From the NCBI GenBank assembly GCA_963680875.1, contig OY804577.1, positions 150,058,196-150,122,195 on the forward strand: a DNA stretch of 64,000 bases, given 5' to 3'. The notes below the pieces were generated by a model, which saw only the letters and a list, made by a program, of their open reading frames with translations, had not been told where the DNA came from and did not search any database. Positions within the stretch are counted from its first letter, which is position 1. Each line of letters opens with the position of its first letter. Positions 13,252-28,639 of the stretch are shown here, piece by piece. The translations under genes and the position numbers were made by a program. The stretch comes from Bathymodiolus brooksi (taxonomy: Eukaryota; Mollusca; Bivalvia; Mytilida; Modiolidae).

Positions 13252-15049
13252 TGACTAAACTGAACGTATACAATGGTGGGATTCCATTAAATCTATCTTC
13301 TGACTAAACTGAACGTATACATTGGTGGGATTCCATTAAATCTATCTTCTGACTAAACTGAACGTATACATTAGTGGGATTCCATTAAATATATCTTCTG
13401 ACTAAACTGAACGTATACAATGGTGGGATTCCATTAAATCTATCTTCTGACTAAACTGAACGTATACAGTGGTGGGATTCCATTAAATCTATCTTTTCAC
13501 TAAACTGAACGTATACATTGGTGGGATTTCATTAAATCTATCTTCTGACTAAACTGAACGTATACAGTGATGGGATTCCATTAAATCTATCTTCTGACTA
13601 AACTGAACGTATACAATGGTGGGATTCCATTAAATCTATCTTCTGACTAAACTGAACGTATATACAGTTGTGGGATTCCATTAAATCTATCTTCTGACTA
13701 AACTGAACGTATACAATGGTGGGATTCCATTAAATCTATCTTCTGACTAAACTGAACGTATACAATGGTGAGATTCCATAAAATCTATCTTCTGACTAAA
13801 CTGAACGTATACAATGGTGGGATTCCATTAAATCTATCTTCTGACTAAACTGAACGCATACAGTGGTGGGATTCTATTAAATCTATCCTTTGACTAAACT
13901 GAACGTATACAATGGTGGGATTCCATTAAATCTATCTTCTGACTAAACTGAACGTATACAATGGTGGGATTCCATTAAATCTATCTTCTGACTAAACTGA
14001 ACGTATACAATGGTGGGATTCCATTAAATCTATCTTCTGACTAAACTGAACATATACAATGGTGGGATTCCATTAAATCTATCTTCTGACTAAACTGAAC
14101 GTATGTACAGTTGTGGGATTCCATTAAATCTATCTTCTGACTAAACTGAACGTATACAATGGTGGGATTCCATTAAATCTATCTTCTGACTAAACTGAAC
14201 GCATACAGTGGTGGGATTCCATTAAATCTATCCTTTGACTAAACTGAACGTATACAATGGTGGGATTCCATTAAATCTATCTTCTGACTAAACTGAACGT
14301 ATACAATAGTAGGATTCCATTACATCTATCTTCTGACTAAACTGAACGTATACAATGGTGGGATTCCATTAAATCTATCTTCTGACTACACAGAACGTAT
14401 ACAATGGTGGTGGGATTCCATTAAATCTATCTTCTGACTAAACTGAACGTGTACAATGGTGAGATTCCATTAAATCTATCTTCTCACTAAACTGAACGTA
14501 TACAATGGTGGGATTCCATTAAATCTATCTTCTGACTAAACTGACCGTATACAATGGTGGGATTCCATTAAATCTATCTTCTGACTAAACTGAACGTATA
14601 CAATGGTGAGATTCCATAAAATCTATCTTCTGACTAAACTGAACGTATACAATGGTGGGATTCCATTAAATCTATCTTCTGACTAAACTGAACGTATACA
14701 GTGGTGGGATTCCATTAAACCTATCCTTTGACTAAACTGAACGTATACAATGGTGGGATTCCATTAAATCTATCTTCTGAATAAACTGAACGTATACAAT
14801 GGTGGGATTCCATTAAATCTATCTTCTGACTAAACAGAAGGTATACAATGGTGGTGGGATTCCATTAAATCTATCTTCTGACTAAACTGAACGTGTACAA
14901 TAGTGAGATTCCATTAAATCTATCTTCTGACTAAACTGAACGTATACAATGGTGGGATTCCATTAAATCTATCTTCTGACTAAACTGAACCTATAGAGTG
15001 GTGGGATTCCATTAAATCAATCTTCTGACTAAACTGAAAGTATGCAGTG

Positions 15050-18000
15050 GTGGGATTCCTTTAAATCTATCTTCTGACTAAACTGAACGTATACAATGGT
15101 GGGATTCCATTAAATCTATCTTCTGACTAAACTGAACGTATACAATGGTGGGATTCCATTATATCTAACTTCTGACTAAACTGAACGTATAAAATGGTGG
15201 GATTCCATTAAATCTATCTTCTGACTAAACTGAACGTATACAATGGTGGGATTCCATTAAATCTATCTTCTGACTAAACTGAACGTATACAGTGGCGGGA
15301 TTCCATTAAATCTATCTTCTGATTAAACTGAACATATACAGTGGTGGGATTCCATTAAATCAATCTTCTGACTAAACTGAACGTATGCAGTGGTGGGATT
15401 CCATTAAATATATCTTCTGACTAAACTGAACGCATACAGTGGTGGGATTCCATTAAATCTATTTTTTGACTAAACTGAACGTATACAATGGTGAGATTCC
15501 ATTAAATCTATCTTCTGACTAAACTGAACGTATACAATGGTGTGATTCCATTAAATCTATCTTCTGACTAAACTGAACGTATGCAATGGTTGGATTCCAT
15601 TAAATCTATCTTCTGACTAAACTGAACATATACAATGGTGGGATTCCATTAAATCTATCTTCTGACTAAACTGAACGTATACAGTGGTGGGATTCCATTA
15701 AATCTATCCTTTGACTAAACTGAACGTATACAATGGTGGGATTCCATTAAATCTATCTTCTGACTAAACTGAACGTATACAATGGTGAGATTCCATAAAT
15801 CTATCTTCTGACTAAACTGAACGTATACAATGGTGGGATTCCATTAAATCTATCTTCTAACTAAACTGAACGTATACAGTGGTGGGATTCCATTAAATCT
15901 ATCCTTTGACTAAACTGAACGTATACAATGGTGGGATTCCATTAAATCTATCTTCTGACTAAACTGAACGTATACAATGGTGGCATTCCATTAAATCTAT
16001 CTTCTGACTAAACAGAACGTATACAATGGTGGTGGGATTCCATTAAATCTATCTTCTGACTAAACTGAACGTGTACAATAGTGAGATTCCATTAAATCTA
16101 TCTTCTGACTAAACTGAACGTATACAATGGTGGGATTCCATTAAATCTATCTTCTGACTAAACTGAACGTATACAATGGTGGAATTCCATTAAATCTATC
16201 TTCTGACTAAACTGAACGTATACAATGGTGGGATTCAATTAAATCTATCTTCTGACTAAACTGAATGTATACAATGGTGGGATTCCATTAAATCTATCTT
16301 CTGATTAAACTGAACGTATACAGTGGCGGGATTCCATTAAATCTATCTTCTGCCTAAACTGAACATATACAATGGTGGGATTCCATTAAGTCAATCTTCT
16401 GACTAAACTGAACGTATGCAGTGGTGGGATTCCATTAAATCTATCTTCTGACTAAACTGAACGTATACAGTGGTGGGATTCCATTAAATCTTTCTTTTGA
16501 CTAAACTGAACGTATACAGTGGCGGGATTCCATTAAATCTATCTTCTGACTAAACTGAACGTATACAGTGGTGGGATTCCATTAAATCAATCTTCTGACT
16601 AAACTGAACGTATGCAGTGGTGGGATTCCATTAAATCTATCTTCTGACTAAACTGAACGTATACAATGGTGGGATTCCATTAAATCTATCTTCTGACTAA
16701 ACTGAACGTATACAATGGTGGGATTCCATTAAATCTATCTTCTGACTAAACTGAACGTATACAATGGTGGGATTCCATTAAATCTATCTTCTGACTAAAC
16801 TGAACGTATACAATGGTGGGATTCCATTAAATCTATCTTCTGACTAAACTGAACGTATACAGTGGCGGGATTCCATTAATATCTATCTTCTGATTAAACT
16901 GAACGTATGCAGTGGTGAGATTCCATTAAATCTATCCTTTGACTAAACTGAACGTATGCAATGGTGGGATTCCATTAAATCTATCTTCTGACTAAACTGA
17001 ACGAATACAACGGTGGGATTCCATTAAATCTATCTTCTGACTAAACAGAACGTATACAATGGTGGTGGGATTCCATTAAATCTATCTTCTGACTAAACTG
17101 AAGGTGTACAATAGTGAGATTCCATTAAATCTATCTTCTGACTAAACTGAACGTATAGAGTGGTGGGATTCCATTAAATCTTTCTTTTGACTAAACTGAA
17201 CGTATACAGTGTCGGGATTCCATTAAATCTATCTTCTGACTAAACTGAACGTATACAGTTGTGGGATTCCATTAAATCAATCTTCTGACTAAACTGAGCG
17301 TATGCAGTGGTGGGATTCCATTAAATCTATCTTCTGACTAAACTGAACGTATACAATGGTGGGATTCCATTAAATCTATCTTCTGACTAAACTGAACGTA
17401 TACAATGGTGGGATTCCATTAAATATATCTTCTGACTAAACTGAACGTATACAATGGTGGGATTCCATTAAATCTATCTTTTAACTAAACTGAACGTATA
17501 CAATGGTGGGATTCCATTAAATCTATCTTCTGACTAAACTGAACGTATACAATGGTGGGATTCCATTAAATCTATCTTCTGACTAAACTGAACGTATACA
17601 ATGGTGGAATTCCATTAAATTTATCTTCTGACTAAACTGAACGTATACAATGGTGGGATTCCATTGAATCTATCTTCTGATTATACTGAACGTATTCAGT
17701 GGTGGGATTCCATTAAATCTACCTTTTGACTAAACTGAACGTATGTACAGTGGTGAGATTCCATTAAATCTATCTTCTGACTAAACTGAACGTATACAAT
17801 GGTGAGATTCCATTAAATCTACCTTCTGACTAAACTGAACGTATACAGTGGTGGGATTCCTTTAAATCTATCTTTTGACTAAACTTAAAGTATACAATGT
17901 TTGGATTCCTTTAAATCTATCTTCTGACTAAACTGAACGTATACAATAGTGGGATTCCATTAAATCTATCTTCTGACTAAACTGAACGTATACAGTGGCG

Positions 18001-21000
18001 GGATTCCATTAAATCTATCTTCTGACTAAACTGAACGTATACAGTGGTGGGATTCCATTAAATCAATCTTCTGACTAAACTGAACGTATCCAGTGGTGGG
18101 ATTCCATTAAATCTATCTTCTGACTAAACTGAACGTATACAGTGGTGGGATTCCATTAAATCTATTTTCTGACTAAACTGAACGTATACAATGGTCAGAT
18201 TCCATTAAATCTATCTTCTGACTAAACTGAATGTATACAATGGTGGGATTCCATTAAATCTATCTTCTGACTAAACTGAATTTATGCAATGGTGGGATTC
18301 CATTAAATCTATCTTCTGACTAAACTGAACGTATACAATGGTGGGATTCCATTGAATCTATCTTCTGATTATACTGAACGTATACAGTGGTGGGATTCCA
18401 TTAAATCTACCTTTTGACTAAACTGAACGTATGTACAGTGGTGAGATTCCATTAAATCTATCTTCTGACTAAACTGAACGTATACAATGGTGAGATTCCA
18501 TTAAATCTACCTTCTGACTAAACTGAACGTATACAGTGGTGGGATTCCATTAAATCTATCTTTTCACTAAACTGAACGTATACAATGGTGGGATTCCATT
18601 AAATCTATCTTCTGACTAAACTGAAGGTATACAATAGTTTGATTCCATTAAATCTATCTTCTGACTAAACTGAATGTATACAATGGTGGGATTCCATTAA
18701 ATCTATCTTCTGATTAAACTGAACGTATACAATGGTGGAATTCCATTAAATCTATCTTCTGACTAAACTGAACGAATACAGTGGCGGCATTCCATTAAAT
18801 CTATCTTCTTACTAAACTGAACGTATACAGTGGTGGGATTCCATTAAATCAATCTTCTGACTAAACTGAACGTATGCAATGGTGGGATTCCATTAAATCT
18901 ATCTTCTGACTAAACTGAATGTATACAGTGGTGGGATTCCTTTAAATCTATCTTCTGACTAAACTGAACGTATACAATGGTGGGATTCCATTAAATCTAT
19001 CTTCTGACTAAACTGAACGTATACAATGGTGGGATTCCATTATATCTAACTTCTGACTAAACTGAACGTATAAAATGGTGGGATTCCATTAAATCTATCT
19101 TCTGACTAAACTGAACGTATACAATGGTGGGATTCCATTAAATCTATCTTCTGACTAAACTGAACGTATACAGTGGCGGGATTCCATTAAATCTATCTTC
19201 TGATTAAACTGAACATATACAGTGGTGGGATTCCATTAAATCAATCTTCTGACTAAACTGAACGTATGCAGTGGTGGGATTCCATTAAATATATCTTCTG
19301 ACTAAACTGAACGCATACAGTGGTGGGATTCCATTAAATCTATTTTTTGACTAAACTGAACGTATACAATGGTGAGATTCCATTAAATCTATCTTCTGAC
19401 TAAACTGAACGTATACAATGGTGTGATTCCATTAAATCTATCTTCTGACTAAACTGAACGTATGCAATGGTTGGATTCCATTAAATCTATCTTCTGACTA
19501 AACTGAACATATACAATGGTGGGATTCCATTAAATCTATCTTCTGACTAAACTGAACGTATACAGTGGTGGGATTCCATTAAATCTATCCTTTGACTAAA
19601 CTGAACGTATACAATGGTGGGATTCCATTAAATCTATCTTCTGACTAAACTGAACGTATACAATGGTGAGATTCCATAAATCTATCTTCTGACTAAACTG
19701 AACGTATACAATGGTGGGATTCCATTAAATCTATCTTCTAACTAAACTGAACGTATACAGTGGTGGGATTCCATTAAATCTATCCTTTGACTAAACTGAA
19801 CGTATACAATGGTGGGATTCCATTAAATCTATCTTCTGACTAAACTGAACGTATACAATGGTGGCATTCCATTAAATCTATCTTCTGACTAAACAGAACG
19901 TATACAATGGTGGTGGGATTCCATTAAATCTATCTTCTGACTAAACTGAACGTGTACAATAGTGAGATTCCATTAAATCTATCTTCTGACTAAACTGAAC
20001 GTATACAATGGTGGGATTCCATTAAATCTATCTTCTGACTAAACTGAACGTATACAATGGTGGAATTCCATTAAATCTATCTTCTGACTAAACTGAACGT
20101 ATACAATGGTGGGATTCAATTAAATCTATCTTCTGACTAAACTGAATGTATACAATGGTGGGATTCCATTAAATCTATCTTCTGATTAAACTGAACGTAT
20201 ACAGTGGCGGGATTCCATTAAATCTATCTTCTGCCTAAACTGAACATATACAATGGTGGGATTCCATTAAGTCAATCTTCTGACTAAACTGAACGTATGC
20301 AGTGGTGGGATTCCATTAAATCTATCTTCTGACTAAACTGAACGTATACAGTGGTGGGATTCCATTAAATCTTTCTTTTGACTAAACTGAACGTATACAG
20401 TGGCGGGATTCCATTAAATCTATCTTCTGACTAAACTGAACGTATACAGTGGTGGGATTCCATTAAATCAATCTTCTGACTAAACTGAACGTATGCAGTG
20501 GTGGGATTCCATTAAATCTATCTTCTGACTAAACTGAACGTATACAATGGTGGGATTCCATTAAATCTATCTTCTGACTAAACTGAACGTATACAATGGT
20601 GGGATTCCATTAAATCTATCTTCTGACTAAACTGAACGTATACAATGGTGGGATTCCATTAAATCTATCTTCTGACTAAACTGAACGTATACAATGGTGG
20701 GATTCCATTAAATCTATCTTCTGACTAAACTGAACGTATACAGTGGCGGGATTCCATTAATATCTATCTTCTGATTAAACTGAACGTATGCAGTGGTGAG
20801 ATTCCATTAAATCTATCCTTTGACTAAACTGAACGTATGCAATGGTGGGATTCCATTAAATCTATCTTCTGACTAAACTGAACGAATACAACGGTGGGAT
20901 TCCATTAAATCTATCTTCTGACTAAACAGAACGTATACAATGGTGGTGGGATTCCATTAAATCTATCTTCTGACTAAACTGAAGGTGTACAATAGTGAGA

Positions 21001-22811
21001 TTCCATTAAATCTATCTTCTGACTAAACTGAACGTATAGAGTGGTGGGATTCCATTAAATCTTTCTTTTGACTAAACTGAACGTATACAGTGTCGGGATT
21101 CCATTAAATCTATCTTCTGACTAAACTGAACGTATACAGTTGTGGGATTCCATTAAATCAATCTTCTGACTAAACTGAGCGTATGCAGTGGTGGGATTCC
21201 ATTAAATCTATCTTCTGACTAAACTGAACGTATACAATGGTGGGATTCCATTAAATCTATCTTCTGACTAAACTGAACGTATACAATGGTGGGATTCCAT
21301 TAAATATATCTTCTGACTAAACTGAACGTATACAATGGTGGGATTCCATTAAATCTATCTTTTAACTAAACTGAACGTATACAATGGTGGGATTCCATTA
21401 AATCTATCTTCTGACTAAACTGAACGTATACAATGGTGGGATTCCATTAAATCTATCTTCTGACTAAACTGAACGTATACAATGGTGGAATTCCATTAAA
21501 TTTATCTTCTGACTAAACTGAACGTATACAATGGTGGGATTCCATTGAATCTATCTTCTGATTATACTGAACGTATTCAGTGGTGGGATTCCATTAAATC
21601 TACCTTTTGACTAAACTGAACGTATGTACAGTGGTGAGATTCCATTAAATCTATCTTCTGACTAAACTGAACGTATACAATGGTGAGATTCCATTAAATC
21701 TACCTTCTGACTAAACTGAACGTATACAGTGGTGGGATTCCTTTAAATCTATCTTTTGACTAAACTTAAAGTATACAATGTTTGGATTCCTTTAAATCTA
21801 TCTTCTGACTAAACTGAACGTATACAATAGTGGGATTCCATTAAATCTATCTTCTGACTAAACTGAACGTATACAGTGGCGGGATTCCATTAAATCTATC
21901 TTCTGACTAAACTGAACGTATACAGTGGTGGGATTCCATTAAATCAATCTTCTGACTAAACTGAACGTATCCAGTGGTGGGATTCCATTAAATCTATCTT
22001 CTGACTAAACTGAACGTATACAGTGGTGGGATTCCATTAAATCTATTTTCTGACTAAACTGAACGTATACAATGGTCAGATTCCATTAAATCTATCTTCT
22101 GACTAAACTGAATGTATACAATGGTGGGATTCCATTAAATCTATCTTCTGACTAAACTGAATTTATGCAATGGTGGGATTCCATTAAATCTATCTTCTGA
22201 CTAAACTGAACGTATACAATGGTGGGATTCCATTGAATCTATCTTCTGATTATACTGAACGTATACAGTGGTGGGATTCCATTAAATCTACCTTTTGACT
22301 AAACTGAACGTATGTACAGTGGTGAGATTCCATTAAATCTATCTTCTGACTAAACTGAACGTATACAATGGTGAGATTCCATTAAATCTACCTTCTGACT
22401 AAACTGAACGTATACAGTGGTGGGATTCCATTAAATCTATCTTTTCACTAAACTGAACGTATACAATGGTGGGATTCCATTAAATCTATCTTCTGACTAA
22501 ACTGAAGGTATACAATAGTTTGATTCCATTAAATCTATCTTCTGACTAAACTGAATGTATACAATGGTGGGATTCCATTAAATCTATCTTCTGATTAAAC
22601 TGAACGTATACAATGGTGGAATTCCATTAAATCTATCTTCTGACTAAACTGAACGAATACAGTGGCGGCATTCCATTAAATCTATCTTCTTACTAAACTG
22701 AACGTATACAGTGGTGGGATTCCATTAAATCAATCTTCTGACTAAACTGAACGTATGCAATGGTGGGATTCCATTAAATCTATCTTCTGACTAAACTGAA
22801 TGTATACAGTG
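15050..22811 (+). repeat. Tandem duplication of a 3881-bp block within the 49-bp array
   Basis: Rare marker variants recur at an offset of exactly 3881 bp: TTTAAATC at 15060 and 18941, GGAATTCC at 16181 and 20062, AATATCTATC at 16878 and 20759. The sites compared are identical in order and nearly identical in sequence. This points to a recent duplication of about 79 units. Block edges are approximate. Confidence 0.88.
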
Positions 22812-25800
22812 GTGGGATTCCATTAAATCTATTTTCTGACTAAACTGAACGTATGTACAGTGGTGGGATTCCATTAAATCTATCTTCTGACTAAACTGAA
22901 CGTATGTACAGTGGTGGGATTCCATTAAATCTATCTTCTGACTAAACTGAAGGTATACAATGGTGGGATTCCATTAAATCTATCTTCTGACTAAACTGAA
23001 CGTATACAATAGTGGGATTCCATTAAATCTATCTTCTAACGAAACTGAACGTATACAGTGGCGGGATTTCATTAAATCTATCTTTTGACTAAAATAAACG
23101 TATGTACAGTGGTGGGATTCCATTAAATCTATCTTCAGACTAAACTGAACGTATACAATGGTGGGATTCCATTAAATCTATCTTCTGACTAAACTGAACG
23201 TTTACAGTGGTGGGATTCCATTAAATCTATCTTCTGACTAAACTGAACGTATACAGTGGTGGGATTCCATTAAATCTATCTTTTGACTAAACTGAACATA
23301 TACAGTGGCGGGATTCCATTAAATCTATCTTCTGACTAAACTGAACGTATACAATGGTGGGATTCCATTAAATCAATCGTCTGACTAAACTGAACGTATG
23401 CAGTGGTGGGATTCCATTAAATCTATCTTCTGACTAAACTGAATTTATGCAATGGTGGGATTCCATTAAATCTATCTTCTGACTAAACTGAACGTATACA
23501 ATGGTGGGATTCCATTGAATCTATCTTCTGATTATACTGAACGTATACAGTGGTGGGATTCCATTAAATCTACCTTTTGACTAAACTGAACGTATGTACA
23601 GTGGTGAGATTCCATTAAATCTATCTTCTGACTAAACTGAACGTATACAATGGTGAGATTCCATTAAATCTACCTTCTGACTAAACTGAACGTATACAGT
23701 GGTGGGATTCCATTAAATCTATCTTTTCACTAAACTGAACGTATACAATGGTGGGATTCCATTAAATCTATCTTCTGACTAAACTGAAGGTATACAATAG
23801 TTTGATTCCATTAAATCTATCTTCTGACTAAACTGAATGCATACAATGGTGGGATTCCATTAAATCTATCTTCTGATTAAACTGAACGTATACAATGGTG
23901 GAATTCCATTAAATCTATCTTCTGACTAAACTGAACGAATACAGTGGCGGCATTCCATTAAATCTATCTTCTGACTAAACTGAACGTATACAGTGGTGGG
24001 ATTCCATTAAATCAATCTTCTGACTAAACTGAACGTATGCAATGGTGGGATTCCATTAAATCTATCTTCTGACTAAACTGAATGTATACAGTGGTGGGAT
24101 TCCATTAAATCTATTTTCTGACTAAACTGAACGTATGTACAGTGGTGGGATTCCATTAAATCTATCTTCTGACTAAACTGAACGTATGTACAGTGGTGGG
24201 ATTCCATTAAATCTATCTTCTGACTAAACTGAAGGTATACAATGGTGGGATTCCATTAAATCTATCTTCTGACTAAACTGAACGTATACAATGGTGAGAT
24301 TCCATAAATCTATCTTCTGACTAAACTGAACGTATACAATGGTGGGATTCCATTAAATCTATCTTCTAACTAAACTGAACGTATACAGTGGTGGGATTCC
24401 ATTAAATCTATCCTTTGACTAAACTGAACGTATACAATGGTGGAATTCCATTAAATCTATCTTCTGACTAAACTGAACGTATACAATGGTGGCATTCCAT
24501 TAAATCTATCTTCTGACTAAACAGAACGTATACAATGGTGGTGGGATTCCATTAAATCTATCTTCTGACTAAACTGAACGTGTACAATAGTGAGATTCCA
24601 TTAAATCTATCTTCTGACTAAACTGAACGTATACAATGGTGGGATTCCATTAAATCTATCTTCTGACTAAACTGAACGTATACAATGGTGGAATTCCATT
24701 AAATCTATCTTCTGACTAAACTGAACGTATACAATGGTGGGATTCAATTAAATCTATCTTCTGACTAAACTGAATGTATACAATGGTGGGATTCCATTAA
24801 ATCTATCTTCTGATTAAACTGAACGTATACAGTGGCGGGATTCCATTAAATCTATCTTCTGCCTAAACTGAACATATACAGTGGTGGGATTCCATTAAGT
24901 CAATCTTCTGACTAAACTGAACGTATGCAGTGGTGGGATTCCATTAAATCTATCTTCTGACTAAACTGAACGTATACAGTGGTGGGATTCCATTAAATCT
25001 TTCTTTTGACTAAACTGAACGTATACAGTGGCGGGATTCCATTAAATCTATCTTCTGACTAAACTGAACGTATACAGTGGTGGGATTCCATTAAATCAAT
25101 CTTCTGACTAAACTGAACGTATGCAGTGGTGGGATTCCATTAAATCTATCTTCTGACTAAACTGAACGTATACAATGGTGGGATTCCATTAAATCTATCT
25201 TCTGACTAAACTGAACGTATACAATGGTGGGATTCCATTAAATCTATCTTCTGACTAAACTGAACGTATACAATGGTGGGATTCCATTAAATCTATCTTC
25301 TGACTAAACTGAACGTATACAATGGTGGGATTCCATTAAATCTATCTTCTGACTAAACTGAACGTATACAGTGGCGGGATTCCATTAATATCTATCTTCT
25401 GATTAAACTGAACGTATGCAGTGGTGAGATTCCATTAAATCTATCCTTTGACTAAACTGAACGTATGCAATGGTGGGATTCCATTAAATCTATCTTCTGA
25501 CTAAACTGAACGAATACAACGGTGGGATTCCATTAAATCTATCTTCTGACTAAACAGAACGTATACAATGGTGGTGGGATTCCATTAAATCTATCTTCTG
25601 ACTAAACTGAAGGTGTACAATAGTGAGATTCCATTAAATCTATCTTCTGACTAAACTGAACGTATAGAGTGGTGGGATTCCATTAAATCTTTCTTTTGAC
25701 TAAACTGAACGTATACAGTGTCGGGATTCCATTAAATCTATCTTCTGACTAAACTGAACGTATACAGTTGTGGGATTCCATTAAATCAATCTTCTGACTA

Positions 25801-28068
25801 AACTGAGCGTATGCAGTGGTGGGATTCCATTAAATCTATCTTCTGACTAAACTGAACGTATACAATGGTGGGATTCCATTAAATCTATCTTCTGACTAAA
25901 CTGAACGTATACAATGGTGGGATTCCATTAAATATATCTTCTGACTAAACTGAACGTATACAATGGTGGGATTCCATTAAATCTATCTTTTAACTAAACT
26001 GAACGTATACAATGGTGGGATTCCATTAAATCTATCTTCTGACTAAACTGAACGTATACAATGGTGGGATTCCATTAAATCTATCTTCTGACTAAACTGA
26101 ACGTATACAATGGTGGGATTCCATTAAATTTATCTTCTGACTAAACTGAACGTATACAATGGTGGGATTCCATTGAATCTATCTTCTGATTATACTGAAC
26201 GTATTCAGTGGTGGGATTCCATTAAATCTACCTTTTGACTAAACTGAACGTATGTACAGTGGTGAGATTCCATTAAATCTATCTTCTGACTAAACTGAAC
26301 GTATACAATGGTGAGATTCCATTAAATCTACCTTCTGACTAAACTGAACGTATACAGTGGTGGGATTCCTTTAAATCTATCTTTTGACTAAACTTAAAGT
26401 ATACAATGTTTGGATTCCTTTAAATCTATCTTCTGACTAAACTGAACGTATACAATAGTGGGATTCCATTAAATCTATCTTCTGACTAAACTGAACGTAT
26501 ACAGTGGCGGGATTCCATTAAATCTATCTTCTGACTAAACTGAACGTATACAGTGGTGGGATTCCATTAAATCAATCTTCTGACTAAACTGAACGTATCC
26601 AGTGGTGGGATTCCATTAAATCTATCTTCTGACTAAACTGAACGTATACAGTGGTGGGATTCCATAAAATCTATTTTCTGACTAAACTGAACGTATACAA
26701 TGGTCAGATTCCATTAAATCTATCTTCTGACTAAACTGAATGTATACAATGGTGGGATTCCATTAAATCTATCTTCTGACTAAACTGAATTTATGCAATG
26801 GTGGGATTCCATTAAATCTATCTTCTGACTAAACTGAACGTATACAATGGTGGGATTCCATTGAATCTATCTTCTGATTATACTGAACGTATACAGTGGT
26901 GGGATTCCATTAAATCTACCTTTTGACTAAACTGAACGTATGTACAGTGGTGAGATTCCATTAAATCTATCTTCTGACTAAACTGAACGTATACAATGGT
27001 GAGATTCCATTAAATCTACCTTCTGACTAAACTGAACGTATACAGTGGTGGGATTCCATTAAATCTATCTTTTCACTAAACTGAACGTATACAATGGTGG
27101 GATTCCATTAAATCTATCTTCTGACTAAACTGAAGGTATACAATAGTTTGATTCCATTAAATCTATCTTCTGACTAAACTGAATGTATACAATGGTGGGA
27201 TTCCATTAAATCTATCTTCTGATTAAACTGAACGTATACAATGGTGGAATTCCATTAAATCTATCTTCTGACTAAACTGAACGAATACAGTGGCGGCATT
27301 CCATTAAATCTATCTTCTTACTAAACTGAACGTATACAGTGGTGGGATTCCATTAAATCAATCTTCTGACTAAACTGAACGTATGCAATGGTGGGATTCC
27401 ATTAAATCTATCTTCTGACTAAACTGAATGTATACAGTGGTGGGATTCCATTAAATCTATTTTCTGACTAAACTGAACGTATGTACAGTGGTGGGATTCC
27501 ATTAAATCTATCTTCTGACTAAACTGAACGTATGTACAGTGGTGGGATTCCATTAAATCTATCTTCTGACTAAACTGAAGGTATACAATGGTGGGATTCC
27601 ATTAAATCTATCTTCTGACTAAACTGAACGTATACAATAGTGGGATTCCATTAAATCTATCTTCTAACGAAACTGAACGTATACAGTGGCGGGATTTCAT
27701 TAAATCTATCTTTTGACTAAAATAAACGTATGTACAGTGGTGGGATTCCATTAAATCTATCTTCAGACTAAACTGAACGTATACAATGGTGGGATTCCAT
27801 TAAATCTATCTTCTGACTAAACTGAACGTTTACAGTGGTGGGATTCCATTAAATCTATCTTCTGACTAAACTGAACGTATACAGTGGTGGGATTCCATTA
27901 AATCTATCTTTTGACTAAACTGAACATATACAGTGGCGGGATTCCATTAAATCTATCTTCTGACTAAACTGAACGTATACAATGGTGGGATTCCATTAAA
28001 TCAATCGTCTGACTAAACTGAACGTATGCAGTGGTGGGATTCCATTAAATCTATCTTCTGACTAAACT
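19660..28068 (+). repeat. Duplication at 4628-bp offset, overlapping the 3881-bp one
   Basis: Markers recur 4628 bp apart: AATGGTGAG followed by CCATAAATC at 19662 and 24290, AATATCTATC at 20759 and 25387, AACTTAAAG at 21763 and 26391, TAACGAAAC at 23037 and 27665. The match loses register near 23.4/28.0 kb, where the later copy has gained about one unit. The overlap with the 3881-bp register shows successive exchange events. Confidence 0.85.
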
Positions 28069-28639
28069 AAACGTATACAATGGTGGGATTCCATTAAATC
28101 TATCTTCTGACTAAACTGAATTTATGCAATGGTGGGATTCCATTAAATCTATCTTCTGACTAAACTGAACGTATACAATGGTGGGATTCCATTGAATCTA
28201 TCTTCTGATTATACTGAACGTATACAGTGGTGGGATTCCATTAAATCTACCTTTTGACTAAACTGAACGTATGTACAGTGGTGAGATTCCATTAAATCTA
28301 TCTTCTGACTAAACTGAACGTATACAATGGTGAGATTCCATTAAATCTACCTTCTGACTAAACTGAACGTATACAGTGGTGGGATTCCATTAAATCTATC
28401 TTTTCACTAAACTGAACGTATACAATGGTGGGATTCCATTAAATCTATCTTCTGACTAAACTGAAGGTATACAATAGTTTGATTCCATTAAATCTATCTT
28501 CTGACTAAACTGAATGCATACAATGGTGGGATTCCATTAAATCTATCTTCTGATTAAACTGAACGTATACAATGGTGGAATTCCATTAAATCTATCTTCT
28601 GACTAAACTGAACGAATACAGTGGCGGCATTCCATTAAA

